A stretch of DNA of 59,110 bases, taken from contig NZ_PZJX01000020.1 of assembly GCF_003034915.1 (NCBI RefSeq), positions 1 to 59,110 of the forward strand, given 5' to 3'. Below are positions 36,076 to 45,496 of this stretch, piece after piece. A model generated the notes under the pieces. That model ran no database searches. It was not told the DNA's origin and worked only from the letters and a program-made list of their open reading frames with translations. The DNA comes from Mesorhizobium helmanticense (GTDB lineage: Bacteria > Pseudomonadota > Alphaproteobacteria > Rhizobiales > Rhizobiaceae). The position numbers and the translations under genes were made by a program. The stretch's first letter is position 1, and every line of letters begins with the position of its first letter.

Positions 36076-37170
36076 TCACTCGCGTTCGGGAAACATCGCC
36101 TTCAGGCCTTCGCGCGAGGCCTTAGCGACGCCGCGCTCTGTGATCAGGCCTGTGACCAGGCGCGCCGGCGTCACGTCAAAGGCCGGGTTGGCCGCCGGCG
36201 TCGCCTCCGGTGACACCCGGACCTGGGCGATCTCGCCGGACGCGGTCTTGCCCCAGACCAGCGAGACCTCGTCGGGCGAGCGCTGTTCGATCGGGATTTC
36301 GGTGAGCCCGTCGCCCACCGTCCAGTCGATGGTCGGCGAGGGGAGCGCGACATAGAACGGCACGTCATTGTCGGCGGCGGCCAGCGCCTTGAGATAGGTG
36401 CCGATCTTGTTGCAGACGTCGCCGTCGGCTGTCGTGCGGTCGGTGCCGACGATGACCATGTCGATCTCGCCGCGCTGCATCAGATGGCCGCCGGCATTGT
36501 CGACGATCAGCGTGTGCGGCACGCCGTGCCCGGCCATCTCCCAGGCGGTGAGTTGTGCGCCCTGGTTGCGCGGCCGCGTCTCATCGACATAGACGTGGAC
36601 CGGAATGCCGGCTTCGGTTGCGAGGTAAATCGGCGCGGTGGCGGTGCCGTAATCGACGGTGGCCAGCCAGCCGGCATTGCAATGGGTCAGGATGTTGACC
36701 GGCTCGCCCTTCTGCTTGCGCGCCGCGATCGCCTTGATGATTTCAAGACCGTTGGCGCCGATGGCGCGGTTAAGGCCGACATCCTCGTCGGCGATTTCGC
36801 CGGCGCGCCGGTAGGCGGCCGCGGCGCGTTCTGCAAGTGGCAGAGGTCGCAGGAAGCGCCGCATCTCATCCAGCGCCCAGCGCAGATTGATCGCAGTCGG
36901 CCGGGTTTCGTGCAAGGTCTCCCAGACCGCGTCGAGCGCGGCGTCCGAAGGGTCGTCGGCCATCTGCATGGCGACGCCGTAAGCCGCGGTGACGCCGATC
37001 AGCGGCGCGCCGCGCACCCACATATCGCGGATCGCCGTGGCGATGCCGGCAACGGTGCCGATCTTTTCGATGCGGAAATCATGCGGCAGCCAGCGCTGGT
37101 CGATGATCTCGACCGAGCGCTTGTCGTCACTCAGCCAGATGGTGCGATAGTGGCGGTCGCCGACGTTCAA
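36076..37170 (-). CDS. mtnA: S-methyl-5-thioribose-1-phosphate isomerase (MtnA)
   Basis: Isomerase of 364 residues in the eIF2B-related family. It has [18 protein letters not shown], the catalytic Cys segment [35 protein letters not shown] and [21 protein letters not shown] with the catalytic Asp. It converts methylthioribose 1-phosphate to methylthioribulose 1-phosphate; relatives also handle 5-deoxyribose 1-phosphate. It starts with TTG at 37170, AGGAG eight bases upstream, overlapping the mtnK stop (TTGA). The later methionine-salvage enzymes (MtnB, MtnC, MtnD) are not in the window, so the product may instead be cleaved by an aldolase. Confidence 0.93.
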   Translation of the reverse strand: MNVGDRHYRTIWLSDDKRSVEIIDQRWLPHDFRIEKIGTVAGIATAIRDMWVRGAPLIGVTAAYGVAMQMADDPSDAALDAVWETLHETRPTAINLRWALDEMRRFLRPLPLAERAAAAYRRAGEIADEDVGLNRAIGANGLEIIKAIAARKQKGEPVNILTHCNAGWLATVDYGTATAPIYLATEAGIPVHVYVDETRPRNQGAQLTAWEMAGHGVPHTLIVDNAGGHLMQRGEIDMVIVGTDRTTADGDVCNKIGTYLKALAAADNDVPFYVALPSPTIDWTVGDGLTEIPIEQRSPDEVSLVWGKTASGEIAQVRVSPEATPAANPAFDVTPARLVTGLITERGVAKASREGLKAMFPERE

Positions 37171-38453
37171 ACTCTGCTCTCCTGTTCGATCCGCGCGGCC
37201 AGATTGTTGACCTCGTCGATGCTATGGATCTGGCGCCGATTGACTGCGATGTGGCGGCCGAATTTCAGCGCCTTGGCCTCACATGTGGCGCGTAGGTCCT
37301 CGTCGGCAATGGTCTCGAAATCGGCATTGTGCGCGAGGCCAAGGATGCGCCGATGGATCTCGATACCGGCAAAGCCCAGCAGGTCGTCCCAGATCTGATG
37401 CAGCACATGGTCGAGCGCCTGCTCGGCGCCGAGCCTGTCGCCCTGATCCTCGAACAGGCTCTTCTGGTAGAGCATGCCGGTGCGCTCGGTTCGCCACAGA
37501 TGCGAGAACTCGGCGCGGAACACTACCCAAGTCTCGACGATGACATCGAGCAGATAGGCGCGCATGGCGTCGCGCTTTTCCTTCTGTTCGTGCCCCGCTT
37601 GCTCATGTCCACGCTGCGAGAAGAACGCCATCCAGAAATTGGCGAGCAGCATGCCGACGTCGAAGGCCATCGGACCGTAGAAGGCGAACTCCGGATCGAT
37701 CATCCTGGTTTCGGTGTCGGTGACCATGATCGAACCGGAATGCAAATCGCCATGCAGCAGCGTTTCGGCATTGGTCGCGAACAGATGCTTCAGCCGCTGT
37801 GCCTCGACCTTGAGGTCGCGGTCGGCGCGCAATTCGGCGACCAGGCTGTCGAGCTGAGGTGACGTATGCCGGTTCATCTTGGCGTCGAAATAGGGGTCGG
37901 AGAACACCAGATTCTCGGTGATGTCGCAGAGCTCGACATTGTCGGCGAACAGCGCCAGATCCGCCTTGCGATCCTTGGTTACCATCGAGAGGTCGGAGCC
38001 GCGAAACAGCGTGCGGGCCATGAACAGGCCGATGTCTCGCGCGATGTTCGGAAGCTGCCGGCCTTCGATCAGCGCCCGCCGCAGGATGATGTGCGGCGAC
38101 AGATACTCCATGATGATCAGCGCCTGGCCTTCGTCGAAGTGATGGATGGCCGGCACCGAACCCGGCGCGCGCGCCTCTTGCCGTGTCAGCGCATGATATT
38201 CGAAGAAGGAGCGCTTCAAAGGCAGCGGCCAGCTGTCGCCGACCAGGCGGACATAGGGCAGGGCCTGCTTGACGATGGCCGCGCCCGTCGTGCCCTCGAC
38301 AATGAACACCAGGTTCAGATTGCCGTCACCGACTTCTCGGACCTTCCAGTTCGCCGTGTCCTTGCCGATCCGCGCGCACAGCGCATCGTTTGTGCCAAGG
38401 CGCGTCGAAAGCGTCTCGACCGATAGTGCTTCGAACGGCAATTTCCCAGTCAT
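37167..38453 (-). CDS. mtnK: Methylthioribose kinase (MtnK)
   Basis: APH/choline-kinase-fold sugar kinase of 428 residues, the usual MtnK length. The early segment [17 protein letters not shown] acts as nucleotide loop, followed by IIMEYLSPH as hinge, the catalytic Brenner-type motif [14 protein letters not shown], and [15 protein letters not shown] as metal site. I chose ATG 38453 because GGGAGG lies six bases before it. It phosphorylates methylthioribose (or 5-deoxyribose) at C1 for MtnA, with which it overlaps by four bases. It shares one divergent palindromic promoter with an RbsABC-like importer, which suggests uptake of the free sugar from outside. Confidence 0.92.
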   Translation of the reverse strand: MTGKLPFEALSVETLSTRLGTNDALCARIGKDTANWKVREVGDGNLNLVFIVEGTTGAAIVKQALPYVRLVGDSWPLPLKRSFFEYHALTRQEARAPGSVPAIHHFDEGQALIIMEYLSPHIILRRALIEGRQLPNIARDIGLFMARTLFRGSDLSMVTKDRKADLALFADNVELCDITENLVFSDPYFDAKMNRHTSPQLDSLVAELRADRDLKVEAQRLKHLFATNAETLLHGDLHSGSIMVTDTETRMIDPEFAFYGPMAFDVGMLLANFWMAFFSQRGHEQAGHEQKEKRDAMRAYLLDVIVETWVVFRAEFSHLWRTERTGMLYQKSLFEDQGDRLGAEQALDHVLHQIWDDLLGFAGIEIHRRILGLAHNADFETIADEDLRATCEAKALKFGRHIAVNRRQIHSIDEVNNLAARIEQESRV

Positions 38454-38507
38454 CGTCATCCTCCCGCATATGCGCTCCTGATATAACGGAGGCATGGCGA
38501 CGGGGCC

Positions 38508-38570
38508 AAGCTAGGAAGCCCTCTGGCAATTGTCAATCGTGTTGACAATTGCCGATGGAGCCCATAGCGT
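38508..38570. promoter_or_regulatory. Shared divergent promoter/operator of mtnK and the Rbs-type importer
   Basis: GGCAATTGTCAA (38525-38536), TCGTG, TTGACAATTGCC (38542-38553): a perfect 12-base-arm palindrome. Each arm holds a TTGACA box facing outward. At exactly 17 bases each way lie matching weak -10 boxes, TAGCGT on the plus strand (38565-38570) and TAGCTT on the minus strand (38508-38513). One dimeric repressor bound here would block both directions. The regulator is not identified. Confidence 0.75.
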
Positions 38571-38589
38571 CACGGTCAGGGAGGAACGA

Positions 38590-40101
38590 ATGGGCAATGA
38601 TGCCGTGTTCCGCGTGGGCGGCCTGAGGAAATCCTTCGGCCATATCGAGGTGCTTGGCGGCGTCTCGCTCGAATTGCATGCCGGCGAAGTCACCGTGCTG
38701 ATGGGCGCCAACGGCGCTGGCAAATCCACCCTCGTCAAGATCATCAGCGGCGTCTATGAGCGCGGCGGCGGCGGCATGAGCCTGGTAGGTCACGAGTTTG
38801 CCCCGAATACGCCGGCAGAAGCGATCCGCGCCGGCGTCGTCACCGTTCACCAGAACATCAATGACGGCGTCGTCGCCGATCTCGACGTCGCCACCAATCT
38901 GACGCTGGACCGGCTGAGCGGCAGCAGTGCGCCGTTCCTGTTCAATCCGGGCCGGGTGCGCCGCGAGGCGAGGGCCGTTGCCGACCGCATGGGGCTGGTC
39001 ATCGACCTCAAGGCCCGCATCAGCGATCTCTCACTGGCCGACCGTCAGATGGTGGCGATCGCCCGCGCCATGGCGCATCAGCCGAAAGTGTTGATTCTCG
39101 ACGAGCCGACCTCTTCCCTGTCCAGCGCCGAGGCCGACCGGCTGTTCGCGCTGCTCGACCGGCTGCGCGAGCAAGGCGTGGCGATCCTCTATATCTCGCA
39201 CCGCATGTCGGACATCAGGCGGCTTGCCGACCGCATCGTCTCGATGCGCGACGGCGTCATCTCGGGCGTCTTCGACCGGAAGCCGCTCGACTATGAAGGC
39301 GCGGTCAACGCCATGCTCGGCCGCAAGATCCATCTCGACCGCATCGTCGCCAGGAATTCGGTCAAGCCTGTCCTGACCGTCGATGGGCTGCGTATCGCAC
39401 CGGGCGCCCGGCCGATCTCGCTGACGCTCGGCGACGGCGAGGTCGTTGCCATCACCGGCCTCGTCGGCGTCGGCAAGACCGCGCTCGCCGAGACGCTGTT
39501 TGGCGTGCGCAAGCCGCTCGCCGGCACCATGACGATGAACGGCAGGCCTTATGCGCCTGAAACGGCCGGTGAGGCGATCGCGGCCGGCGTGTTCCTGGTC
39601 GCCAAGGACCGCGCGACAAGCGGCATCGTCGGTGACTTCAACATCGAGCGGAATGTCAGCCTGCCGTTCCTCAAGCGGACATCGCGCCTCGGTGTTCTCA
39701 GGCGCCGTATCGAACGCGCCACGGCCCGCCGGCAGATCCAGGAACTGGGTATCGTCTGCCGCTCGGAGAAGGACGAGATGTCAGCCCTTTCCGGCGGCAA
39801 TCAGCAGAAGGTGATGGTGGCGCGCTGGATGTCGCAGGCCGCCAGGCTGTTCATCCTCGACGAGCCGTTTCAGGGCGTCGACATCTCCGCCAGGCGCGAC
39901 ATCGCGGCCAAGCTCAGGGCGAGCGCCAACGGCCGGGCAACGCTGCTGTTCGTCACCGAACTCGACGAGGCGCTGGAAACGGCCGACCGCATCCTGGTGA
40001 TGTCGGAGCAGACGATCGTCGGCGAACACCGCAACGGCGACGTCGACATGGATCGCCTGCTCGCGGAAGTCGCGGGCGGGTCGCTGCACGGCGCGGCATG
40101 A
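38590..40101 (+). CDS. Sugar ABC importer ATPase, RbsA type
   Basis: Double ATPase of 503 residues with two nucleotide-binding domains. The first has GANGAGKST, LILDEPTSSLS and a degenerate signature LSLADRQ; the second has GLVGVGKTAL, LSGGNQQK and FILDEPFQGVD. This asymmetry is normal in RbsA/MglA-type proteins. I chose ATG 38590, with GGGAGG six bases upstream, over an ATG inside the palindrome. First gene of an importer that diverges from mtnK-mtnA. The pentose-type family and this position make methylthioribose or 5-deoxyribose likely, which is inference. Confidence 0.9.
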   Translation: MGNDAVFRVGGLRKSFGHIEVLGGVSLELHAGEVTVLMGANGAGKSTLVKIISGVYERGGGGMSLVGHEFAPNTPAEAIRAGVVTVHQNINDGVVADLDVATNLTLDRLSGSSAPFLFNPGRVRREARAVADRMGLVIDLKARISDLSLADRQMVAIARAMAHQPKVLILDEPTSSLSSAEADRLFALLDRLREQGVAILYISHRMSDIRRLADRIVSMRDGVISGVFDRKPLDYEGAVNAMLGRKIHLDRIVARNSVKPVLTVDGLRIAPGARPISLTLGDGEVVAITGLVGVGKTALAETLFGVRKPLAGTMTMNGRPYAPETAGEAIAAGVFLVAKDRATSGIVGDFNIERNVSLPFLKRTSRLGVLRRRIERATARRQIQELGIVCRSEKDEMSALSGGNQQKVMVARWMSQAARLFILDEPFQGVDISARRDIAAKLRASANGRATLLFVTELDEALETADRILVMSEQTIVGEHRNGDVDMDRLLAEVAGGSLHGAA

Positions 40102-40186
40102 GATCACAAGACGATGATGAGACGTGGAACGGAGAAGGCATGAGTTCAGTTCGGCTAGAAATGGCGGCACCGCGCGGGAGCGCTGA

Positions 40187-41182
40187 ATGACGCTGCGCGA
40201 CTACGCCATTCGCTACGGCTTCATCCTTCTGCTGTTCGGGCTGATCGCCTATTTCGCTATTGCCGCCGACGGCTTCGTCTCGCCGCAAAGTGCCGTCTTC
40301 ATCTTCCAGTCGGTCGCCATCACCGGCGTGCTGGCGCTCGGCGTCACCGCCACTTTGGTTGTCGGCGGCTTCGACCTGTCGATCGGCTCCGTCGCTACAA
40401 GCGCCATGATGGCGGCGGCCTATGTGATGGTCGTGCTGGAGCAGAATGCTGTCGTCGCGGTCGTCGCCTGCCTTCTGATTGGCGCCGTTGTCGGCCTCAT
40501 CAATGGCTGGCTGATCGTCTATATGCGCGTGCCCGACCTTCTGGCGACGCTCGGCATGATGTTCCTGCTGGTCGGCCTGCAGCGCATCCCGACCGAGGGC
40601 CGCTCGATCGCTACCGGCATGACCATGCCCGATGGCTCGGTCGCCAACGGCAAATTCTCCGACGCCTTCCTGGCGCTTGGCCGACATCGCTTCGATTTCT
40701 TCATCCCCAACCTCATTCCGGTGTCGGTCGTCGTGCTGCTCGTGCTGGCGGCGCTGATCTGGTTCTTTCTCGAATACACCCGTTTCGGACGCATGATGTA
40801 TGCGGTCGGCAGCAATGAGCGGGCCGCTGAACTCGCCGGCGCGCCTGTCAAGGCATACAAAATCTGGGCCTACATTATTTCAGGCGTTTTTGCCTCGATC
40901 GGCGGTATTTTGCTCGCCGCCCGGCTTGGACGCGGCGACATCGCCTCGGGTAATAATCTGCTGCTTGACGCTGTCGCCGCGGCGCTCATCGGCTATGCGG
41001 TGCTCGGGGCCGCCAAGCCGAACGCCTTTGGCACCGCCGTCGGCGCGCTGTTCGTCGGCATCTTACTGCAGGGCCTTACCATGATGAACGCGCCTTACTA
41101 CACGCAGGATTTCGTCAAGGGCGTGGTTCTGGTCGTCGCCCTTGTCTTCACCTTCGCCCTTTCCGGCAGGGACAGGAGATAG
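40187..41182 (+). CDS. Sugar ABC importer permease, RbsC type
   Basis: Permease of 331 residues with 8-10 membrane segments. It has the family's GVTATLVVGGFDLSIGSVA and GGILLAARLGRGDIASG segments; the latter is the typical end of the ATPase-contact loop, with YAVGSNERAAELAGAPV just before. One permease gene serves the importer, as a homodimer, like RbsC. It follows the ATPase by 85 bases and precedes the binding protein by 47. Confidence 0.9.
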   Translation: MTLRDYAIRYGFILLLFGLIAYFAIAADGFVSPQSAVFIFQSVAITGVLALGVTATLVVGGFDLSIGSVATSAMMAAAYVMVVLEQNAVVAVVACLLIGAVVGLINGWLIVYMRVPDLLATLGMMFLLVGLQRIPTEGRSIATGMTMPDGSVANGKFSDAFLALGRHRFDFFIPNLIPVSVVVLLVLAALIWFFLEYTRFGRMMYAVGSNERAAELAGAPVKAYKIWAYIISGVFASIGGILLAARLGRGDIASGNNLLLDAVAAALIGYAVLGAAKPNAFGTAVGALFVGILLQGLTMMNAPYYTQDFVKGVVLVVALVFTFALSGRDRR

Positions 41183-41229
41183 CTTTCGGCCGGATCAGAT
41201 TTTTGAGTTCAACAAGTGGAGGAAACAAC

Positions 41230-42282
41230 GTGAAGATCACAAGAAGACTTTTGGGCAAGGCAGCCCTCGGGCTGGCCGGCGCAACAATGCTGATGCAGTT
41301 TCCGGCTCTTGCCGCGGACAAGCCGGCGCCCTTCGACAAGCCGGGCGTCAAGATAGCGCTCGTCCGTTACCTCTCGACCGGCGACTTCTTCCAGGCCTAT
41401 CTCTCCGGCGTCGAGGCGCAGTCGAAGGCCCTCGGCGTCGATTTGCGCGTGCTCGACAGCCGCCAGGACGCGGCCCTACAGGCCGACATGGTCGACCAGG
41501 CCATCGCGCTCGGCGTGCAGGGCATCATCATCCAGCACGGGCTGACGGAATCGATGAAGGAGGCCGCCCAGCGCGCGGTGGATGCCGGCATCAAGGTCGT
41601 CGCCTTCGACGTCAATGTCGAAAACCCGAAGATTCCGCAGATCGAGCAGTCCGACCGCGACCTCGCGCGGCTGGCACTCGAACAGGCGGTCAAGGACAAT
41701 GGCGAGAGCTGGAAGGCCGGCTATGTCTATGTCGCCGGCATCGCGCCGCTCGACCGCCGCAACGAGACCTGGGTCGACGTCAAGAAGAAGCATGCCGGCA
41801 TCGATGAAGTCGCCATGTTCGGCACGCTTGACAATCCGATCGCCAATTCCGTCGCCAACCAGGCGCGCTCGGTGCTGTCGGCCCATCCTGACATCAAGGT
41901 GATGTTCGCCCCCTATGACGAATTCGCCAAGGGTGTGAAGATCGCCGTCGACGAAGCCGGGATGAACAAGGACATCAAGATCTACTCTGCCGACATCTCG
42001 ACCTCTGACATTGCCGCCATGCGCGAGCCGGACAGCGCCTGGGCGGCGACCGCCGCCACCAACCCGGCTGTCGTCGGCCAAGTCTCCGTGCGCGCTCTGG
42101 CGCAGATGCTTGCCGGCGAAGATCCCGGCCACAATGTCATCGTGCCGCCGACGCTGATCACCCAGAAGGACCTCATCGACAAGGACATCAAGAACATGGA
42201 AGATCTCTCGGCCAAGCTGCCGCAGTTCGCCCATGCCGATGTCGCCATGCCGGCCTGGATGCCGAACCCGAACGCCAAGTAA
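41230..42282 (+). CDS. Sugar ABC importer binding protein, RbsB type
   Basis: Periplasmic-binding-protein-like I domain protein of 350 residues. The signal begins MKITRRLLGKAALGLAG and ends FPALAA before DKPAPF; it contains RR and may use either export route. Ribose-binding-family segments are ADMVDQAIALGVQGIIIQHG, GIKVVAFDVNVENPKI, YVYVAGIAPLD and VMFAPYDEFAKGV. GTG 41230 is the start, with GGAGG at ideal distance; an ATG 27 bases earlier overlaps that site. It ends the importer operon and is followed by a clear terminator. Confidence 0.9.
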   Translation: MKITRRLLGKAALGLAGATMLMQFPALAADKPAPFDKPGVKIALVRYLSTGDFFQAYLSGVEAQSKALGVDLRVLDSRQDAALQADMVDQAIALGVQGIIIQHGLTESMKEAAQRAVDAGIKVVAFDVNVENPKIPQIEQSDRDLARLALEQAVKDNGESWKAGYVYVAGIAPLDRRNETWVDVKKKHAGIDEVAMFGTLDNPIANSVANQARSVLSAHPDIKVMFAPYDEFAKGVKIAVDEAGMNKDIKIYSADISTSDIAAMREPDSAWAATAATNPAVVGQVSVRALAQMLAGEDPGHNVIVPPTLITQKDLIDKDIKNMEDLSAKLPQFAHADVAMPAWMPNPNAK

Positions 42283-42309
42283 CGTTTAACGTTCGACCTC
42301 GAACGAACG

Positions 42310-42340
42310 AAAGGGCCTCCAGGGGCGGCCCTTTCTGTTT
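42310..42340 (+). terminator. Rho-independent terminator of the Rbs-type importer operon
   Basis: AAAGGGCC (42310-42317) and GGCCCTTT (42327-42334) form a perfect 8-bp stem with a 9-base loop, followed by CTGTTTCC. The stem starts 28 bases after the binding-protein stop. Being symmetric it may also end the convergent dioxygenase transcript. Confidence 0.75.
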
Positions 42341-42352
42341 CCTCTGGGATGA

Positions 42353-43144
42353 TCAGAAACCAAGGCCGCAGGCGCGGCGGATCGCGATCTGCACCGGGGA
42401 TGGTGGCAGAGCCGAATCGAACTCGGCTTTCGGCAGCAATGGTGGTTGCGCGAGGAAACGCGGTTGTGTTCCGCGATGCGGCTGTGCGGTGTGCACGATG
42501 AAGGGGTGGCACAGGAAAACCGTTCCGGCACGGCCGGTTGCCAGGACTTCGTCGCAGGCCTCCGTTTCGGCAAAACCGTCCGTCGCCAATTCCTGCAGTG
42601 TCATGCCTTCCGGCCCATGAGGCAGCAGCCGACGCGCGATCGTCTGGTGCGAGCCAACACGAATCTTCGTTGGCGCATCGTCAGGTCCCACGTCTGAAAA
42701 CAAGAACAGCATCAGCAGCGCTCGTCCCCTGCTTGTGACATTGGTTCGCCACTGCATGAAGTCCGCATGGTCAGTTCCAAAGCTCATGTCGACATGCCAG
42801 CCGGCATCGCCGGGACCCTGCTTCGAAGGGAAGCGAATGGGAAACGTTCCGAGTCCTGTCGGAGCTATCCACCGCCCCGCTCCAGCGAGAGCGTCATAGG
42901 CATTGTGAAGCCGCGGCGTGTTGGCGGCTTCAACGAAGGGGCGTTGCGTCATGAAGCCGAGGCGAACGACAGGCTGTTTCCATTCCTCCGGGCGATCCGG
43001 GGCAAGGCCCATCTCCGTCCACAACATGCCGCGGCACATCCGGGCAAGGGCGCCGCTGAATGCATCCTCCAGCGCGACATAACCATGATCGATGAATTGA
43101 CCGACCTGAGCCTCGCTCAGGTCGGATTGACGGGGTTTGGTCAT
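42353..43144 (-). CDS. Phytanoyl-CoA dioxygenase (PhyH) family protein
   Basis: Non-haem Fe(II)/2-oxoglutarate oxygenase-like protein of 263 residues. N-terminal FIDHGYVALEDAF is typical of the family. The iron triad is seen as His-x-Asp in GWHVDMSFG (around residues 122-124) and the distal His in FIVHTAQPHRGTQPRF, with Arg for 2-oxoglutarate. The family hydroxylates many small molecules and the substrate cannot be told. It is 205 bases downstream of the aldolase/dehydrogenase gene on the same strand. That gap shows no terminator, so it might be the last gene of that operon. Confidence 0.8.
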   Translation of the reverse strand: MTKPRQSDLSEAQVGQFIDHGYVALEDAFSGALARMCRGMLWTEMGLAPDRPEEWKQPVVRLGFMTQRPFVEAANTPRLHNAYDALAGAGRWIAPTGLGTFPIRFPSKQGPGDAGWHVDMSFGTDHADFMQWRTNVTSRGRALLMLFLFSDVGPDDAPTKIRVGSHQTIARRLLPHGPEGMTLQELATDGFAETEACDEVLATGRAGTVFLCHPFIVHTAQPHRGTQPRFLAQPPLLPKAEFDSALPPSPVQIAIRRACGLGF

Positions 43145-43349
43145 TATCCATTATCTCCACTCGGCGACCGATGCTGCGGCGCCTTCAAACCTGCTCGGCG
43201 CATCAAGCGCCCCGAAACGTTGCTTCGGTCAGGCGAGCGGGAAGAATGTGGACATGAACATCATGCATCCGGATAGGCCGGCGTAGCCTGCAATGCAAGC
43301 GCTCGACCAAGGTCGTTGGAAACACAGGCAGCTCTTGGCTGCCCGATTG

Positions 43350-45404
43350 CTATCTTAGCGCCGCGGCAATGTTACCGCCATCCACCGTCGTCACATCGGC
43401 GGTGGTCCGCTCGGCCAGCGCCTGATGCAGGAAGGCCAAGGCCACGTCCTCGGCCGTCACTTCCTGCCCGAGCAGATTGCCGGACATGTATTCCTTCTCC
43501 GACACGCCGCGCGCGCCTGAACGGCTGGCGATCATGGCGTCGGTCAATAGCCCGGAACGGATGCGGTCGGCGTTGACGGCATTCGAGCGGATGCCATGGG
43601 CGCCATAGTCGAGGGCATATTGCCTTGATAGGAACAGCGTCGCCGCCTTCGGTATGCCGTAGGCGCCGAATTTTGGACCCGGGTTGACCGCCTGCTTGGA
43701 GGTGTTGAACAGGAGCACGCCGCCGGTGCCTTGTTCGAGCATGATGCGCACGGCGTTCTGTGCCGCCGATTGGTGGGCGAAGAAATTGAGCTCGAAGCTC
43801 TTGCGCAAAGTGGCGTTGTCGAGTTCGCCGATCCGGCCTTCCCAGGCAGCGCCCGCATTGGAAACCAGGATGTCGACACCGCCGAAGACGGCGACGGCCT
43901 TGTCGAACGCAGCGCGCATCTCAGCCGGATCGGTGATGTCGGTGCCGATGCCGATCGAGTTGTTGCCGGCCTTCCTTGCCGCCTCGGCAGCCTTCGTCGC
44001 GTCGAGATCGACAATGACGGCGTGCGCCCCATTGTCGGCGAACAGCTTTGCGGTGGCGGCGCCGATCGCGCCGGCGCCGCCGGTAACCACCACCACCTGG
44101 CCGGTCAGCGGCTTCGGCTTGTTGGTGGCGAGCTTGGCCTGTTCCAGCGACCAGTATTCGAGCGAAAACAGGTCGGCTTTCGACAGCGGCCGGAAGTCGC
44201 CGACAGCCTCTGCTCCGCGCACCGCCTCGATCCACATCTCGCCGACGTCGGATGCGATCCTCGCATCCTTCAGCGTGCGGCCATGGCCGAACATGCCGAG
44301 GCCCGGCACCAGCGTCAGGCGCGGCATCGGGTCGAGCATGGTACGCTTCACATCGTCGAGCCCGTCATTGCTTTCGAAATAGGCGCGATAATCCTTGGCG
44401 AATGCCCCGACGTGGCTGCGGATGACGGATTTGTAGTCGCCGATTTTTGCCGCGTCGGGCGCCGGCAGCGCCATCGGTCCGGTCTTGATGCGGATCGAGA
44501 GATCAGGCGTCGACACGCCGCGCCCGGCATAGTCGGCAATCCTGGCCGAATTGATGAAGTCGACGATCGCGTCCGAGGTGCGGAAATCGCTGATCATGCG
44601 CTCGAAGCGGCCTTCGCCGCGCGCCACGGCCACAGCGCCGCGCAGCATCGGCGCAAGATCCGCCGCCGTCGCCAGTCTCGCAGGCAGGACGGCTTTTTCG
44701 GTGCGCGGCTTGCCATGCCTGGCGATGAAATCCTCGGCGACGTTCACGTAATGGATCATGCGGTCATAGGCCTGCTTGGCATCGTCGCCGAAAGTGAAGA
44801 TGCCATGCTTGTCGAGGATCAGGCCTTCGACCGCCGGGTCGGCTTCGAAGACATCGGCAGCCGCTTTCGCCAGGTCGAAGCCCGGCATGATGTAGGGCAC
44901 GTAACCCATCTTGCTGCCGAAGACCTTCTCGCTCAGCGCCTCGCTGTCGTCCTGGTCGACGATGGCGAGGATAGCGGTCGAATGCGTGTGGTCGACGAAT
45001 TTATGCGGCAGGAAGGCATGCAGCAGCGTTTCGACCGAAGGGTTCGGCGAGGTTGGATCGATGAGGTTCGCCCGCTGCAGGGCGACCATGTCCTCGTCGG
45101 AGAGCCTTTTGAGCGACCGCGCCTTCAGCAGCGCACCGAGCTTGACCGCCGGCAGGCCCTGGGGCTCGATGACGCCCATGTCCCAGCCGCTGCCCTTGAC
45201 GCAGAGCACGTCCCATTCGTCGCCAACGAGGTCGGTCGCCTTCGTTTTGCAGGAGGTGTTGCCACCGCCATGCAGGACAAGCCGCGGCTCGCCGCCCAGA
45301 AGCCGCGTCGTGTAGACGCGCAGCGCGAGATCCCGGCTGACGCCCTTCTTCGCGTAGTCGGCAACGAGCTTTTCTGCGTTGCCGTCATTCCACAGGTTCT
45401 TCAT
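43350..45404 (-). CDS. Bifunctional class II aldolase / short-chain dehydrogenase (RhaD-like)
   Basis: Fusion protein of 684 residues. The N-terminal class II aldolase/adducin domain (about 1-400) has LHGGGNTSCK, FVDHTHSTAI with paired His metal ligands, and ILDKHGIFTFG. The C-terminal SDR domain (about 430-684) has VVVTGGAGAIGAATAKLF for NAD(P), the Ser in FNTSKQAV and the catalytic YGIPK. In rhizobia such fusions cleave rhamnulose 1-phosphate to DHAP and lactaldehyde and oxidise the aldehyde. No rhamnose kinase, isomerase or mutarotase is nearby, whereas mtnK-mtnA are, so deoxy-ribulose phosphates are an alternative substrate. I chose ATG 45404; the frame runs on inside the regulator gene. 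Confidence 0.87.
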   Translation of the reverse strand: MKNLWNDGNAEKLVADYAKKGVSRDLALRVYTTRLLGGEPRLVLHGGGNTSCKTKATDLVGDEWDVLCVKGSGWDMGVIEPQGLPAVKLGALLKARSLKRLSDEDMVALQRANLIDPTSPNPSVETLLHAFLPHKFVDHTHSTAILAIVDQDDSEALSEKVFGSKMGYVPYIMPGFDLAKAAADVFEADPAVEGLILDKHGIFTFGDDAKQAYDRMIHYVNVAEDFIARHGKPRTEKAVLPARLATAADLAPMLRGAVAVARGEGRFERMISDFRTSDAIVDFINSARIADYAGRGVSTPDLSIRIKTGPMALPAPDAAKIGDYKSVIRSHVGAFAKDYRAYFESNDGLDDVKRTMLDPMPRLTLVPGLGMFGHGRTLKDARIASDVGEMWIEAVRGAEAVGDFRPLSKADLFSLEYWSLEQAKLATNKPKPLTGQVVVVTGGAGAIGAATAKLFADNGAHAVIVDLDATKAAEAARKAGNNSIGIGTDITDPAEMRAAFDKAVAVFGGVDILVSNAGAAWEGRIGELDNATLRKSFELNFFAHQSAAQNAVRIMLEQGTGGVLLFNTSKQAVNPGPKFGAYGIPKAATLFLSRQYALDYGAHGIRSNAVNADRIRSGLLTDAMIASRSGARGVSEKEYMSGNLLGQEVTAEDVALAFLHQALAERTTADVTTVDGGNIAAALR

Positions 45405-45496
45405 GTTCGCTTCGTCCGATTGTTGTCTTTTGTCGTTGTGAACAGGAATGCCGCGACGCTTTGATGACAATGCGCTTGCGGCAAGAGATGTCTTTG

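Noticed and set aside
38530..38589. Earlier ATG for the RbsA-type ATPase
   Set aside because: It lies inside the divergent palindrome, upstream of the expected transcription start; the ATG at 38590 has a better ribosome site.
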